In this document: positions 32,734 through 41,847 of the stretch, piece after piece | Position numbering within the stretch: position 1 is the stretch's first letter | How the letters are laid out: every line of letters starts with the position of its first letter | The notes under the pieces: model-generated | Told to the model about the DNA's origin: nothing | Databases searched by the model: none | The model's input: the letters and a program-made list of their open reading frames with translations, nothing else | Origin: Seohaeicola zhoushanensis | Lineage (GTDB): Bacteria; Pseudomonadota; Alphaproteobacteria; Rhodobacterales; Rhodobacteraceae | Assembly (NCBI RefSeq): GCF_014656415.1 | Contig: NZ_BNCJ01000011.1 | Coordinates: 62,001 to 126,000 of the forward strand | Direction: 5' to 3' | DNA: 64,000 bases | Made by a program: the position numbers and the translations under genes

Positions 32734-33471
32734 ATGGGCATAGTCCTCGTAACCGGCGGCAGCACCGGCATCGGCGCGGCGGTGGCCCGCATGGCCGCAA
32801 CGCGCGGCTGGGACGTTGCGATCAACTACCACTCCAGCATCGAGGCGGCCGAGGCCGTCGCCGCCGAAGTCCGGGCGGCAGGCCAACGGGCGTTCATGTG
32901 CCCCGGCGACATCGCCACCGCCGAAGGCGTCGCCCGCATCTTCGAAGCGCTCGACCGCGAAGCCGGCCGGATTGACGCGCTGGTGAACAACGCCGGCGTG
33001 GTGGACGTCGCCACGAAGGTCACCGAGATGACCCATGCCCGCCTGCGGCGCATGTTCGACATCAACGTGATCGGCGCCTTCCTGGCCGCCAAGGAAGCTG
33101 TGCTGCGGATGCAGGCGCAGGGGAGCGGCGGCAGCATCGTCAACATCTCCTCGGCTGCGGCGCGGCTCGGCTCTGCCAATCTCTACGTCGATTATGCCGC
33201 CTCCAAGGCCGCCATCGACATTCTGACCAAGGGGCTGAGCGACGAGGTCGCCGCGCAGGGCATCCGCGTCAACGGCATCCGGCCCGGCCTGATCGAGACC
33301 GAGATCCACGCCAAGGGCGGCGAACCCGACCGCGCGCAACGGCTGGCCCATGTCGTGCCGATGCAGCGCACCGGCACCGCCGACGAAGTTGCCGAGGCGG
33401 TGCTCTGGCTCATGTCAGACGCGGCCTCCTACGTCACCGGGGCGACACTCGACGTTTCGGGCGGGCGGTGA
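32734..33471 (+). CDS. Short-chain dehydrogenase/reductase (SDR)
   Basis: This 245-residue classical SDR has the nucleotide-binding motif GGSTGIGAAVA at the N-terminus, NNAGV, and the catalytic Ser plus YAASK (YxxxK). The acidic/basic residue pattern after the second strand (INYHSS) and the alanine-rich helix resemble FabG/glucose-dehydrogenase-like enzymes, often NADP-dependent. It starts two bases after the pepN stop and overlaps the next gene by 4 bases (GTGA), so it is co-translated with both neighbours. Substrate unknown. Confidence 0.88.
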   Translation: MGIVLVTGGSTGIGAAVARMAATRGWDVAINYHSSIEAAEAVAAEVRAAGQRAFMCPGDIATAEGVARIFEALDREAGRIDALVNNAGVVDVATKVTEMTHARLRRMFDINVIGAFLAAKEAVLRMQAQGSGGSIVNISSAAARLGSANLYVDYAASKAAIDILTKGLSDEVAAQGIRVNGIRPGLIETEIHAKGGEPDRAQRLAHVVPMQRTGTADEVAEAVLWLMSDAASYVTGATLDVSGGR

Positions 33472-33896
33472 ACGACTACCGCTTCGAACGTCAGGGGCGT
33501 TCATTGGGCGCCGTCGCGCTGCTCGGCACGATCTACGCCGCCTTGATCCTAGCGGTTCTCTACCTCGACGCCGCGCCCTGGCTGATGGGCCTTCTCGCGC
33601 TGCCGACCCTGCCCGCCTTGCGGGACGTGATCGCCAACCCGTCTGCCGGGCTGCACCTTGGCGAGGATGCCATCGAATGGTACAGCGGACGGCGCGCAGG
33701 TTCGGTCAGCCGCGACGAGATCGCGCTCCTGCGTCTTGACCGGCGGTGGGATACGACCGTGCGCGCCGTGTTAGTCCTGACCAGCGGCAAGGCTATCCAC
33801 CTGCCGCAGGAATGCCTCCCCCATCACAGCTTGCTCGAAGCCGAAGCCGCCGCGCGCGGCCTGAGGGTCGAACGCCACCCGTTCTCTCCACTCTGA
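33468..33896 (+). CDS. Uncharacterised two-TM protein
   Basis: This 142-residue protein starts at a GTG overlapping the SDR stop by 4 bases. After a short basic N-terminus it has hydrophobic stretches (VALLGTIYAALILAVLYL and PWLMGLLALPTLPAL), probably a hairpin of two TM helices. A soluble domain of about 90 residues follows with alternating strand-like segments (DAIEWYSGRRAGSVSRDEIA, VLVLTSGKAIHL), which recalls PH-like domains of small bacterial membrane proteins. That resemblance is only suggestive. I do not assign a function. Confidence 0.65.
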   Translation: MNDYRFERQGRSLGAVALLGTIYAALILAVLYLDAAPWLMGLLALPTLPALRDVIANPSAGLHLGEDAIEWYSGRRAGSVSRDEIALLRLDRRWDTTVRAVLVLTSGKAIHLPQECLPHHSLLEAEAAARGLRVERHPFSPL

Positions 33897-33989
33897 CTTT
33901 CCCTTCCCTTGCTGCCTCAAGCCCCCTAACGATTGACCAGCCACATGTCCCGCCGTCCGCCGCGGGAACTCATTGAAAGGACACATCCG

Positions 33990-34709
33990 ATGACGCCTGC
34001 CCAGACCTTCGCCAACGCTCTGATCGAGGCGCATCGAACCGGCCAGCGGGCCGACGTGTCATCGCTCCCCCTGCCCGGTTTCGCCGAGGCGCTGGAGATC
34101 CAGCAAAAGGTACAGGCCGATCTTGGGACGGTGGCCGGCTTCAAGGTTGCCCGCTCGCCCGAAGGCCCGCCGATCATGGCGCCGATCGCGGCCAGGCGGG
34201 TCGTTCAATCAGGCGCAGAGGTCAGCGTGCAGGACGTGCTGGGCATCGAACTCGAAGTCGGGTTCGAAGTGCTGTCCGTCCCGACCGGCGATCCGCTGGA
34301 CCACCCCGAGCGCCATTTCCGGCCTCGCGTGGTGATCGAACTGGTCGACACCCGAATGGCTGGCAGCGACCACGCGCCGCTGGCCAAACTGGCCGACATG
34401 CAGATCAATGCGGGCCTCGTGGTCGGGCCGGCACTCGACGGCTGGGACGGCCGCGACTTCGGTGTGGTCGACGCGGCCCTACGCTGCGGTGAAACCCAGG
34501 TGATCGACGGCCACGCAACGGTTCCGGGCGGCTCGGCGCTGACCAACCTGGCGCTGCTCTGCGCCCATATCGGCAACCATTGCGGCGGGTTGCGGGCCGG
34601 GCAGATCGTCATCACCGGCTCGCTCTCGGGGCTGAAGTATTTCCCGGCGGGAACCAACGTGATCGGGCGCATCGACGGTTTTGGCGAGATACGCTGCTTC
34701 CTGCGCTAA
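33990..34709 (+). CDS. 2-keto-4-pentenoate hydratase-like protein (MhpD/fumarylacetoacetase family)
   Basis: This 239-residue protein has the FAH-superfamily hydratase/decarboxylase fold. MhpD-like enzymes add water to 2-hydroxypenta-2,4-dienoate in aromatic meta-cleavage. Visible features are GFKVARSPEGPPIMAPI near residue 45, GIELEVGFEVL (metal-binding acidic residues), and the C-terminal VITGSLSGLKYFPAG. The ATG at 33990 was chosen because AAAGG lies about 9 bases upstream. No other meta-cleavage gene is close, so the substrate may be a different 2-oxo acid. The amidase gene follows after 138 bases. Confidence 0.8.
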   Translation: MTPAQTFANALIEAHRTGQRADVSSLPLPGFAEALEIQQKVQADLGTVAGFKVARSPEGPPIMAPIAARRVVQSGAEVSVQDVLGIELEVGFEVLSVPTGDPLDHPERHFRPRVVIELVDTRMAGSDHAPLAKLADMQINAGLVVGPALDGWDGRDFGVVDAALRCGETQVIDGHATVPGGSALTNLALLCAHIGNHCGGLRAGQIVITGSLSGLKYFPAGTNVIGRIDGFGEIRCFLR

Positions 34710-34760
34710 GGCCGCCCTCTGACGCCGCCGACCACAACGGCGAGATTTTGGGCACCTGCC

Positions 34761-34779
34761 AGTTTCAATGCCTGAAACT
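34761..34779. promoter_or_regulatory. AGTTTCA-N5-TGAAACT dyad before amidase gene
   Basis: A perfect 7-base inverted repeat with a 5-base spacer lies 69 bases upstream of the amidase start, in a 138-base gap. It looks like an operator, although a weak terminator for the hydratase gene is possible. No regulator gene is adjacent. Confidence 0.4.
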
Positions 34780-34847
34780 CCGGTTTTGCCGTAGGGGTCC
34801 GCACCTGCATTGCCTAAGTTGTTCGAGACGGCGGCAAGGCAGGGATC

Positions 34848-36239
34848 ATGAGCGACGGCATTCTACGGGCCATTGGGTCGGAGCCACAGGCCACACCTGG
34901 TGAGAACCTGACCGCGACATTGCAACCCGACTCGGCCTCGACCGACGCCACGGACCTGTTGACCGCTTTTCGTGCGGGCCAGTCCGATCCCGTAGCCGTG
35001 ACCGAGGCACACCTGACCCGCATTGCCCGGATGAACCCGGTGCTGAATGCATATTCCACCCTCGCGGCAGATGCCGTGTCCCAGGCCGAGGCCTCGCGGA
35101 AGCGTTGGTCCGAGGGCGCACCCAAGGGGCCGCTCGACGGCATTCCGATCATTCTCAAGGACAACCTCGTCTCCGCCGGCCTCCCGGCCGCCTGGGGCAA
35201 CGCCGAACTCGCCCGGCGCATGGCTTCGGCGGACGAACTCCCCGTGGCCGCCCTGCGCAGGGCCGGCGCGATCTTCCTCGGCAAGGGGAACACGCCGGAA
35301 TTCGCCGTCGAAGGCTATACCGGCAACCTGACCTTCGGCGTCACCGGCAATCCGTTCAACTCCGAGCTCACGCCCGGCGGTTCCTCGGGCGGCGTGGTGG
35401 CGGCGGTCGCGAGCGGCATGGCCGTGGCGGGTCTGGCGACGGACGGCGGCGGCTCGATCCGGCGGCCGGCGGGCTATACCGGGCTTTGGGGCCTGAAGCC
35501 CGGCATCGGAACGGTCGCCCGCGGCGGCGGCCTGCCGCAGATCCTGCTGGATTTCGAAACCGTCGGGCCAGTCACTCGGTCAGCGCGCGACCTGATCCTG
35601 TTTCACGAGGTGCTGACGGGCCGCCCCCATCAAGCCACCCCAACGGCCCTGCGCATTCTCGCCGTCGGGCAGATCGAGGATGCCCCCTGCGATCCCGCCA
35701 TCCGCGCCGCCTTCGCGGCAACGATCGACCGGCTGCGCTCCCTCGGCTGCGAGGTTTCCGAAGGCCCCCTGCCGCTGGATCTCGGCCCCTTGAACGCGGT
35801 CTGGGGCCGGATCGTCGAGATCGGGCTGGCCCATCTGGCGGCAACGGATCCGCCGGTGATGGCCGCAGCGGCCCGGAAGTATCGCGACATGGCCGCCAAA
35901 GGCGCCCCCGCCCCGGCCACAGAACTGTTCGAAGCGCTGACCCGCGTCGCCGCCCTCCGGGACGCCGCACGCCATCTCTGGGGCTTCGACGCCGTTCTGC
36001 TGCCGACCGCCGCCGCCATGCCCTGGCCTGCCGGGGCCACACACCCCGACAAGATCGACGGCCATGACGTCGGACCACGCGGGCACGCGGTCTACACCGG
36101 CTGGGTCAACGCGGCGGGCCTTCCGGGTCTCGCCTTCCCCGGCGGGCAGTCCGACGGCCTGCCAATCGGAATGCAGCTGATCGGCCCGAAAGGCGCCGAA
36201 GACCGGCTCCTCTCGCTTGCCCTTCTGCTCGACGGCTGA
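34848..36239 (+). CDS. Amidase-signature-family amidase (first of three)
   Basis: This 463-residue amidase of the Ser-cisSer-Lys family hydrolyses carboxamides to acid and ammonia. The catalytic triad is complete with standard spacing: Lys104 in IILKDN, cis-Ser179 in TPGGSSGG, nucleophile Ser203 in DGGGSIRRPAG. There is no signal peptide, so it is cytosolic. Its 3' end faces the RidA gene with a 3-base gap. A perfect dyad upstream may regulate it. Close in type to GatA-like general amidases but without gatB/gatC nearby, so a free amidase is favoured over a tRNA amidotransferase subunit. Confidence 0.88.
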   Translation: MSDGILRAIGSEPQATPGENLTATLQPDSASTDATDLLTAFRAGQSDPVAVTEAHLTRIARMNPVLNAYSTLAADAVSQAEASRKRWSEGAPKGPLDGIPIILKDNLVSAGLPAAWGNAELARRMASADELPVAALRRAGAIFLGKGNTPEFAVEGYTGNLTFGVTGNPFNSELTPGGSSGGVVAAVASGMAVAGLATDGGGSIRRPAGYTGLWGLKPGIGTVARGGGLPQILLDFETVGPVTRSARDLILFHEVLTGRPHQATPTALRILAVGQIEDAPCDPAIRAAFAATIDRLRSLGCEVSEGPLPLDLGPLNAVWGRIVEIGLAHLAATDPPVMAAAARKYRDMAAKGAPAPATELFEALTRVAALRDAARHLWGFDAVLLPTAAAMPWPAGATHPDKIDGHDVGPRGHAVYTGWVNAAGLPGLAFPGGQSDGLPIGMQLIGPKGAEDRLLSLALLLDG

Positions 36240-36242
36240 GTC

Positions 36243-36710
36243 TCAGCGCAGCTCGACCACCGCCTCGACCTCGACCAGAGCATTGGCCGGCAGCGAGGCG
36301 ACGTTGACGGCGGTGCGGGCGTGCCGCCCCGCCTCGCCGTAGAGATCGATGAACATTTGCGAGGCGCCGTTCACGATGAATGGCCCCTCGCCATAGCCCG
36401 GCGGCGCGGCGACGAATCCGCCCAGCCGGATCACCTCGGCCACGCTGTCGAGCGAGCCGGTCAGCGCCTTGATCGAGAACAGCAGGTTCAGCGCGCACAT
36501 CCGCGCGGCAGCCTGGCCTTCGGCCAGGTCGAACCCCTCGCCGACCGGGCCGCAATACTGCGGCACACCTTCCCACTCGCAGATCTGCCCCGACAGGAAG
36601 AGGAGCTTGCCCGAGATCTTGCCCGGCAGGAACAAGGCCCGCGACGGCGCCGAGGGCGGCAGGGCCAGCCCCATCGCGCTCAGCCGGGACTCGATTGCAC
36701 AGATGCTCAT
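36243..36710 (-). CDS. RidA family protein (YjgF/YER057c/UK114)
   Basis: This 155-residue protein belongs to the RidA superfamily, whose members hydrolyse reactive enamine/imine intermediates or act as aminoacrylate/carbamate hydrolases in catabolic operons. Seen here: LPGKISGKLLFLSGQICEWEG near the N-terminus and HARTAVNVASLPANALVEVE near the C-terminus, which contains the arginine expected in active RidA proteins. Its start overlaps the stop of the upstream amidase by 4 bases, so the two are co-translated. That pairing suggests it clears a product or intermediate of amide breakdown. Confidence 0.88.
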   Translation of the reverse strand: MSICAIESRLSAMGLALPPSAPSRALFLPGKISGKLLFLSGQICEWEGVPQYCGPVGEGFDLAEGQAAARMCALNLLFSIKALTGSLDSVAEVIRLGGFVAAPPGYGEGPFIVNGASQMFIDLYGEAGRHARTAVNVASLPANALVEVEAVVELR

Positions 36711-37891
36711 GCAGCGACCTTTCTCGCGGCGTACAGCGATACCGCGAGCCGGATCAGCGACAGGTCAGATCCCCTCGGGCCGATCAGCGACACCCCATAG
36801 GGCGCTCCATCGACCGTACCGGCAGGCATCACCACCTGCGGCAGGCCCGTCATTCCGGCGAGGCAAAGCAGCTTCTGCGCGTGGTGGCGGAAGTTGTCGA
36901 AGATCTCGAACGGGGCATCCAGCCGGAACGGCGCGTCATGCGCGACCGGAGCCAACACGACCCCATCCGCTCCCAGCAGCGTCTCGACATGGGCGCGGAT
37001 AGCCTGACGCGTCTCCGAGGCCGCGGCGATCTCGGCCTCGGTCAGCGCCTCTGCGGCGGCGGCGCGGCCATCGATCCCGCGCACCAGCGGCATTTTCGAG
37101 CTGCGGATGAAGGGCACGATGCTCGCCTTTGCATCGCCGCCCATCGTCGTCAGGTAGGCGGCAAAGGCGTGCTCGATCCCATTCGGGTAGAGATCGTCCA
37201 CGGGCGTCGCGTCCAGACCGCTGAACGCGGCCTCGCAGACAGCCCGCTGCGACGGGCCGAGCGCCTCCATCATCTGCACCGGCCAGAGGTACCGCGGGTT
37301 CGCCGGCAAGGGCGCGTCATCGGCGAGCAGGACCGACATTGTCCGCAGCAGCGTCTCGCCGTCGCGCGAGAAGATCCCGGCGGTGTCATAGCTCGGAGAC
37401 AGCGCCATCACGTCTTCCAGCGAAATGCGTCCATGCGTCGGGCGCAGCCCCCAGATGCGACAGAAGCCGGCCGGCGCGCGCACCGATCCGCCGGTGTCCG
37501 AGCCCAGCGCAATATCGGCCAGCCCACCCGCCACGGCCACGGCGGAGCCGGAGGAAGAGCCGCCGGGGATCCGGTCCGGCGCGGCTGGGTTCACCGGCGT
37601 GCCGAAATGGGCGTTCATGCCATACATCGACCAGGCCAGCTCGTCGGTATGCACCTTGCCGACAAAGCGCGCGCCGGCATCGAGCAGCGCCTGAACGGCC
37701 GGCGCATTGCGCGTCTTGACCCCGCTCATCGCCAGCGCGGTGGGGCAGCCCCAGCCGCTGCGATAGCCGGCGACATCGTAGATATCCTTCACCGCAAGGG
37801 TCAGCCCGGCAAGCGGTCCCTCGGCGGCACTTGCCACCGGCATGGGTTCGTAGGGCATGAAACAGTTGTAGGGGTCGTGGTCGATCAGCAA
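36707..37891 (-). CDS. Amidase-signature-family amidase, AMI1-like (second of three)
   Basis: This 394-residue compact amidase has catalytic Lys35 in LAVKDIYDV, cis-Ser112 in PGGSSSGS and nucleophile Ser136 in DTGGSVRAPAG. Its short length and N-terminal HDPYNCF motif resemble AMI1-like amidases. The start is TTG: the conserved HDPYNCF segment lies upstream of the first in-frame ATG (at 37858), so that ATG would truncate it. It lies 4 bases after the stop of the Dpp-type ATPase gene and overlaps RidA, which makes it part of a unit running binding protein, permeases, ATPases, amidase, RidA. The substrate probably enters via this importer. Confidence 0.87.
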   Translation of the reverse strand: MLIDHDPYNCFMPYEPMPVASAAEGPLAGLTLAVKDIYDVAGYRSGWGCPTALAMSGVKTRNAPAVQALLDAGARFVGKVHTDELAWSMYGMNAHFGTPVNPAAPDRIPGGSSSGSAVAVAGGLADIALGSDTGGSVRAPAGFCRIWGLRPTHGRISLEDVMALSPSYDTAGIFSRDGETLLRTMSVLLADDAPLPANPRYLWPVQMMEALGPSQRAVCEAAFSGLDATPVDDLYPNGIEHAFAAYLTTMGGDAKASIVPFIRSSKMPLVRGIDGRAAAAEALTEAEIAAASETRQAIRAHVETLLGADGVVLAPVAHDAPFRLDAPFEIFDNFRHHAQKLLCLAGMTGLPQVVMPAGTVDGAPYGVSLIGPRGSDLSLIRLAVSLYAARKVAA

Positions 37892-37895
37892 GGCA

Positions 37896-38876
37896 TCACT
37901 CGGCAGCTATTGGAGTTTCGGCCCGCACGCAGGCGACGCGGCGACGCGGCGCGGGCGTCCGCATGGGTGGCAACCCGGCGCGGCACGCCGGCTCTACCAG
38001 CGGACAACGCGGAGCGAAAGAGCAGTTCTCCGGCCTCGTCTCCAGCGCCGGCGGCGCGCCGGGAATGGCGTTCAGCCGTTCGCCGCGGGCCACGTCATGC
38101 AGGTTCGCCGCCAGCAAGCCCCGCGTATAGGGGTGGCGACCGTCGCGGATGATCTCGCGCGTGGTGCCCTCCTCGACGATCTGGCCGGCATACATCACCG
38201 CCACCCGCTCCGAGATCTCCACCGCGACGCCGATGTCATGGGTCACGAAGATGACCCCCATCCCGAAGTCCTTCTGCAACTCGCGCAGCAGCAGCAGGAT
38301 CTGGATCTGCACCGTCGCGTCCAGCGCCGTCGTCGGCTCGTCCGCCAGCAGCAGCTTGGGCCGGCAGGCGAGTGCAAGTGCGATCATCACCCGCTGACGC
38401 ATCCCCCCCGAGAGCTCGTGCGGGTAGTTGCTCAGCCGCCGCCGGGCCGACGGGATCCGCACCCGTTCCAGCATGTCATGCGCGACCGACATGGCGTCGG
38501 ACTTGCTCACGCCCTTGTGGCGCATCACCGCCTCGGCGATCTGGTGGCCGACGGTATAGACCGGGTCCAGCGCCAACGCCGGTTCCTGAAACACCATCGA
38601 CACCTCGCCGCCGCGATAGCGCTGCAACGCCTTGCCCGAGAGGCTGAGCACGTCTGTCCCGTTGACATGCATCGACCCCTCGATATCCGTGCGCTTGGGC
38701 GGCAGCAGCCCCAGGAGGGCCTTCAGCGTCACCGACTTGCCCGAACCGGATTCGCCGAGCAGAGCCAGCGTTTCGCCCTGCTCCATCGACAGCGAGACGT
38801 CGTTGATCGCATGGACCGTGCGCTTGCCCCTGAAGCGGATCGTGAGATTGCGAATATCGAGCAGCTTGTCAGACAT
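37896..38876 (-). CDS. Dpp/Opp-type ABC transporter ATPase (DppD type)
   Basis: This 326-residue ATPase has GESGSGKS (Walker A), LSGGMRQR (signature), LLLADEPTTALD (Walker B) and FVTHDIG (switch His). The C-terminal oligopeptide-transporter extension carries a cysteine-rich tail (NCSFAPRCPLVEPACRAG), typical of DppD proteins with a 4Fe-4S-like motif. It works with the DppF-type ATPase 30 bases upstream. Unlike the fused two-domain ATPase at 11286-13112, the two ATPases here are separate genes, so the two peptide importers in this window are of different lineages. Confidence 0.93.
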   Translation of the reverse strand: MSDKLLDIRNLTIRFRGKRTVHAINDVSLSMEQGETLALLGESGSGKSVTLKALLGLLPPKRTDIEGSMHVNGTDVLSLSGKALQRYRGGEVSMVFQEPALALDPVYTVGHQIAEAVMRHKGVSKSDAMSVAHDMLERVRIPSARRRLSNYPHELSGGMRQRVMIALALACRPKLLLADEPTTALDATVQIQILLLLRELQKDFGMGVIFVTHDIGVAVEISERVAVMYAGQIVEEGTTREIIRDGRHPYTRGLLAANLHDVARGERLNAIPGAPPALETRPENCSFAPRCPLVEPACRAGLPPMRTPAPRRRVACVRAETPIAAE

Positions 38877-38906
38877 AGAGAGCCTCCGCGATTTGGTCAG
38901 GCGCGC

Positions 38907-39962
38907 TCATGCCGCCACCTCCTGCCCGGCCTTCGGATGCCCCGAGGCCGCGTCGTGCAGGTGGCAGGCGACCAGGTGCTGCGCATTGCGTGCAAGGCCC
39001 GCAAGGCGCGGCGGCGTGGTCTTGCACACCTCCGAGGCAAAGCGACAGCGGGTATGGAAGCGGCACCCCGAGGGCGGGTTGATCGGGTTCGGCGGATCGC
39101 CCGACAAAGGCGGCTCTTTGGTGCGGTGGTCCGGGTCCATCGCCGGCATCGCCGAGAACAGCGAGCGCGTATAGGGATGCGCCTGCTCGGCCCAGATCGA
39201 ATCCACCGGCGCGACCTCGACCACCTCACCGAGATACATCACCAGGATCCGGTCCGAGATGTAGCGCACCACGTTCAGGTCGTGGCTGATGAAGATATAG
39301 GTCAACCCGAACTCGCGCCGCAGGTCGCTCAGCAGGTTCAGCACCTGCGCCTCGACCGACTTGTCCAGCGCCGAGACCGCCTCGTCCAGCACCACCAACC
39401 GGGGCGACATCGCCAGCGCGCGGGCGATGTTCACCCGCTGCCGCTGCCCGCCCGACAGTTCGTGCGGATAGCGGTGGGCAAAGCGGTTCGGGTCCAGCCC
39501 GACCCGCTCCATCAGCCGCCGCGCCCGCCCCTCGGGATCGTCGAGCCCCTGGACCCTTGCCCCGAAGGCGACCGAGGCCTCGATCGTCATGCGCGGATTC
39601 AACGTGGCATAGCTGTCCTGAAAGACCATCTGCACACCCTTGCGCAGCTGCTTCAGCGACAGCCCCTCGCCGAGGTCGATACCATCGAAGATGATCTCAC
39701 CCTCGTCCTTGGGCGTCAGCCCGATCAGCAGCTTGGCCGTGGTCGACTTGCCGCAGCCGCTCTCGCCGACGATGCCCAGCGTCTCGCCCTTCTTCACCTC
39801 GAAGGACACACCGTCTACCGCCTGCACCATGGCCTGCGTGCGCCCGAGGATGCCGCCGCGCACGGGGAAATACTTGCGCAGGTTGCGCACCATCAGCAAC
39901 GGTTGCGCCGGGCCGCCGGTATCGGGCAACGGCTCGTAGGTTTCGACGTCAGTCGCGGACAT
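38907..39962 (-). CDS. Dpp/Opp-type ABC transporter ATPase (DppF type)
   Basis: This 351-residue ATPase has GESGCGKS (Walker A), LSGGQRQR (signature) and LVVLDEAVSALD, with Ala where many ATPases have Pro after the Walker B Glu, a normal DppF variation. The C-terminus has the oligopeptide extension with RFHTRCRFASEVC. Its start overlaps the upstream permease stop by 14 bases. Together with DppD-type, DppB-type and DppC-type subunits and the binding protein at 41848 it forms a full importer. Confidence 0.93.
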   Translation of the reverse strand: MSATDVETYEPLPDTGGPAQPLLMVRNLRKYFPVRGGILGRTQAMVQAVDGVSFEVKKGETLGIVGESGCGKSTTAKLLIGLTPKDEGEIIFDGIDLGEGLSLKQLRKGVQMVFQDSYATLNPRMTIEASVAFGARVQGLDDPEGRARRLMERVGLDPNRFAHRYPHELSGGQRQRVNIARALAMSPRLVVLDEAVSALDKSVEAQVLNLLSDLRREFGLTYIFISHDLNVVRYISDRILVMYLGEVVEVAPVDSIWAEQAHPYTRSLFSAMPAMDPDHRTKEPPLSGDPPNPINPPSGCRFHTRCRFASEVCKTTPPRLAGLARNAQHLVACHLHDAASGHPKAGQEVAA

Positions 39963-40842
39963 TCATCGCACTCCTCAGACCGTCGCTCAGCAGGTTCAGG
40001 CAGAGCGAGGTGACGAAGATCATCATCCCCGGCAGCGCCGAGAGCCACGGGTTGATGTAGATGGCCGAGCGCAGCGTATTCAGCATCAGCCCCCATTCCG
40101 GCTCGGGCGGTCGCACGCCGATGCCGAGGAACGAGAGACCCGCCGCCAGGATCATGCAGACGCTGGTAAGCGAGGTCGCATAGACGAAGATCGGCGACAG
40201 CACGTTGCCGATCACATGCACCCGGATCACCGTCAGCGCGCTCGCCCCCGTGGCCCGCGCCGCGTCGATATAGTCGAGCGCGCGCACGCCCGAGGTCACC
40301 GCCTCGGCCACACGGGTGATCGGCGGGATGAAGACGATGGTGAGCGACACCAGCGAGTTCACGATCCCCGCCCCAAGCGCGCCGGAAATGGCGATGGCCA
40401 GCAGCACCGAGGGGAAGGCAAAGAAGACGTCGACCGTGCGCATGATGATCGTGTTGGTGAGCCCGCCGACGAACCCCGCGACGATGCCCAGCGCCGAGCC
40501 GATGAAGAAGGCAAGGACCACCGGCATCAGCCCGATGAACAGCGTCAGGCGGCCGCCATAGATCAGCCGGGCGAACATGTCGCGGCCCTGCTCGTCGGTG
40601 CCCAGCAGGTGCCCGGTGGTCCCGATCGGCTTGAGCCGCGCGATCATCGACCCTTTGTAGGGATCGGCCAACCCGAGCCAGGGCGCGAAGACCGCAGCCA
40701 GGATCAGGGCAAGCACCACACCGGCGCAGATCATCGTCAGCGGATCGCGCACCAGGCGCGCGCCGACGCCTGCCCAGTAACCCTGCGGCTTCTGCGCCGG
40801 TGCAGGCTCGACGGCAGTGGTTTCCACAAGCGTCATTGTCAT
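39949..40842 (-). CDS. Dpp/Opp-type ABC transporter permease (DppC type)
   Basis: This 297-residue permease has an N-terminal cytoplasmic tail, a first TM helix (TMICAGVVLALILAAVFAPWL), and the family motif HLLGTDEQGRDMFARLIYGG. The EAA-type cytoplasmic loop is LDYIDAARATGASALTVIRVH. Its start overlaps the upstream permease stop by 4 bases. The partner subunit is the DppB-type permease upstream. Confidence 0.93.
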   Translation of the reverse strand: MTMTLVETTAVEPAPAQKPQGYWAGVGARLVRDPLTMICAGVVLALILAAVFAPWLGLADPYKGSMIARLKPIGTTGHLLGTDEQGRDMFARLIYGGRLTLFIGLMPVVLAFFIGSALGIVAGFVGGLTNTIIMRTVDVFFAFPSVLLAIAISGALGAGIVNSLVSLTIVFIPPITRVAEAVTSGVRALDYIDAARATGASALTVIRVHVIGNVLSPIFVYATSLTSVCMILAAGLSFLGIGVRPPEPEWGLMLNTLRSAIYINPWLSALPGMMIFVTSLCLNLLSDGLRSAMNVRD

Positions 40843-41792
40843 GTCCTCTGGATGCGCGGGTCGATCGCGGCCTGCGCCACGTCGACGATCAGGTTCATCG
40901 CCACGAAGAACATGGCCAGCACCAGGATCGTGCCCTGCAGCAGCGGCAGGTCGCGCTGGAAGATCGCGTTCGACAGCAGGAAGCCCGAGCCGGGCCAGTT
41001 GAACACTGTCTCGATCAGGATCGAACCGCCCAGCAGATAGCCAAGCTGCAGCCCCATCACCGACAGCGCCGTCGCCGCCGCGTTGCGGGCGACGTGGCGC
41101 AGCACGTCAGCGCGGCTCATGCCCTTGGCGTAAAGCGCCTGCACGAAATCCATGGTCAGGATATCACCGGCCAGCGCCCGAACCGTGCGCGCGACGATGC
41201 CGATGGGCACCACCGCCAGCGTGACCGCCGGCAGGATCAGGTGGCGCAGGTGCAGCCAGTCCCAGGCCCAGCTCTGCGACCCGCCGGGCCCCGCCCCCAT
41301 CGATGGCAGCCACCCCAGGTTGACCGAAAAGATGATAACCAGCACGATCCCCAGCCAGTAGTTCGGCACCGAGACGCCGGTGATCGACAGCGCGGTCACC
41401 GCCCGGTCGATCCAGCTGTCGCGGGAATATCCGGCCAGGAACCCCAGGAAGGTGCCGATGGGAAAGGCAATGATCGCGGCGCTGACGGCCAGCAGCAGCG
41501 AGTTCTGCACCGCCCCGAAAACCTCACCCGCGACGGGCCGCCCGGTGGCGATGGACTTGCCCATGTTGCCCTGGGCGAGGTTGCCGATCCAGATCGCGTA
41601 TTGGACCGGCAAAGGCTTGTCGAGGCCATAGGCCGCGCGCATGGCCGCCTGTTCCTCGGCGGTTGCGTCCACCGGCATGATCGCCGTCAGGGGATCCCCC
41701 GGCGCGATCTGGACCAGCAGGAAGCAGATCACCGAAACGCCGAAGGCGACCGGAAGGACTAGGATGAGACGGCGGATGAGATAACTGAGCAC
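40839..41792 (-). CDS. Dpp/Opp-type ABC transporter permease (DppB type)
   Basis: This 317-residue permease begins VLSYLIRRLILVLPVAFG with the first TM helix and the family mark VQIAPGDPLTA. The start is the GTG at 41792: it sits directly before the conserved first helix, and longer upstream frames add basic non-homologous residues and would run across the hairpin into the binding-protein gene. The EAA-type loop is FVQALYAKGMSRADVLRHV. A strong hairpin lies between this gene and the binding-protein gene upstream. Confidence 0.9.
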   Translation of the reverse strand: MLSYLIRRLILVLPVAFGVSVICFLLVQIAPGDPLTAIMPVDATAEEQAAMRAAYGLDKPLPVQYAIWIGNLAQGNMGKSIATGRPVAGEVFGAVQNSLLLAVSAAIIAFPIGTFLGFLAGYSRDSWIDRAVTALSITGVSVPNYWLGIVLVIIFSVNLGWLPSMGAGPGGSQSWAWDWLHLRHLILPAVTLAVVPIGIVARTVRALAGDILTMDFVQALYAKGMSRADVLRHVARNAAATALSVMGLQLGYLLGGSILIETVFNWPGSGFLLSNAIFQRDLPLLQGTILVLAMFFVAMNLIVDVAQAAIDPRIQRT

Positions 41793-41813
41793 GGTTTGAA
41801 CCCCGGTCTGGTT

Positions 41814-41840
41814 GCCCCCGCCGCAGATCGCGGCGGGGGC
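41814..41840 (-). terminator. Intercistronic GC hairpin after second peptide-binding-protein gene
   Basis: A perfect 11-base stem (GCCCCCGCCGC with its complement) and 5-base loop lie 8 bases after the binding-protein stop and 22 bases before the permease GTG. There is no U-run. As with the hairpin at 15087-15117, it probably protects or attenuates so that binding protein exceeds permease. Confidence 0.65.
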
Positions 41841-41847
41841 GGTTGGC

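Noticed and set aside
34848-36239. First amidase as GatA of the tRNA amidotransferase
   Set aside because: No gatB or gatC gene is adjacent and the context is catabolic, so a free amidase is more likely.
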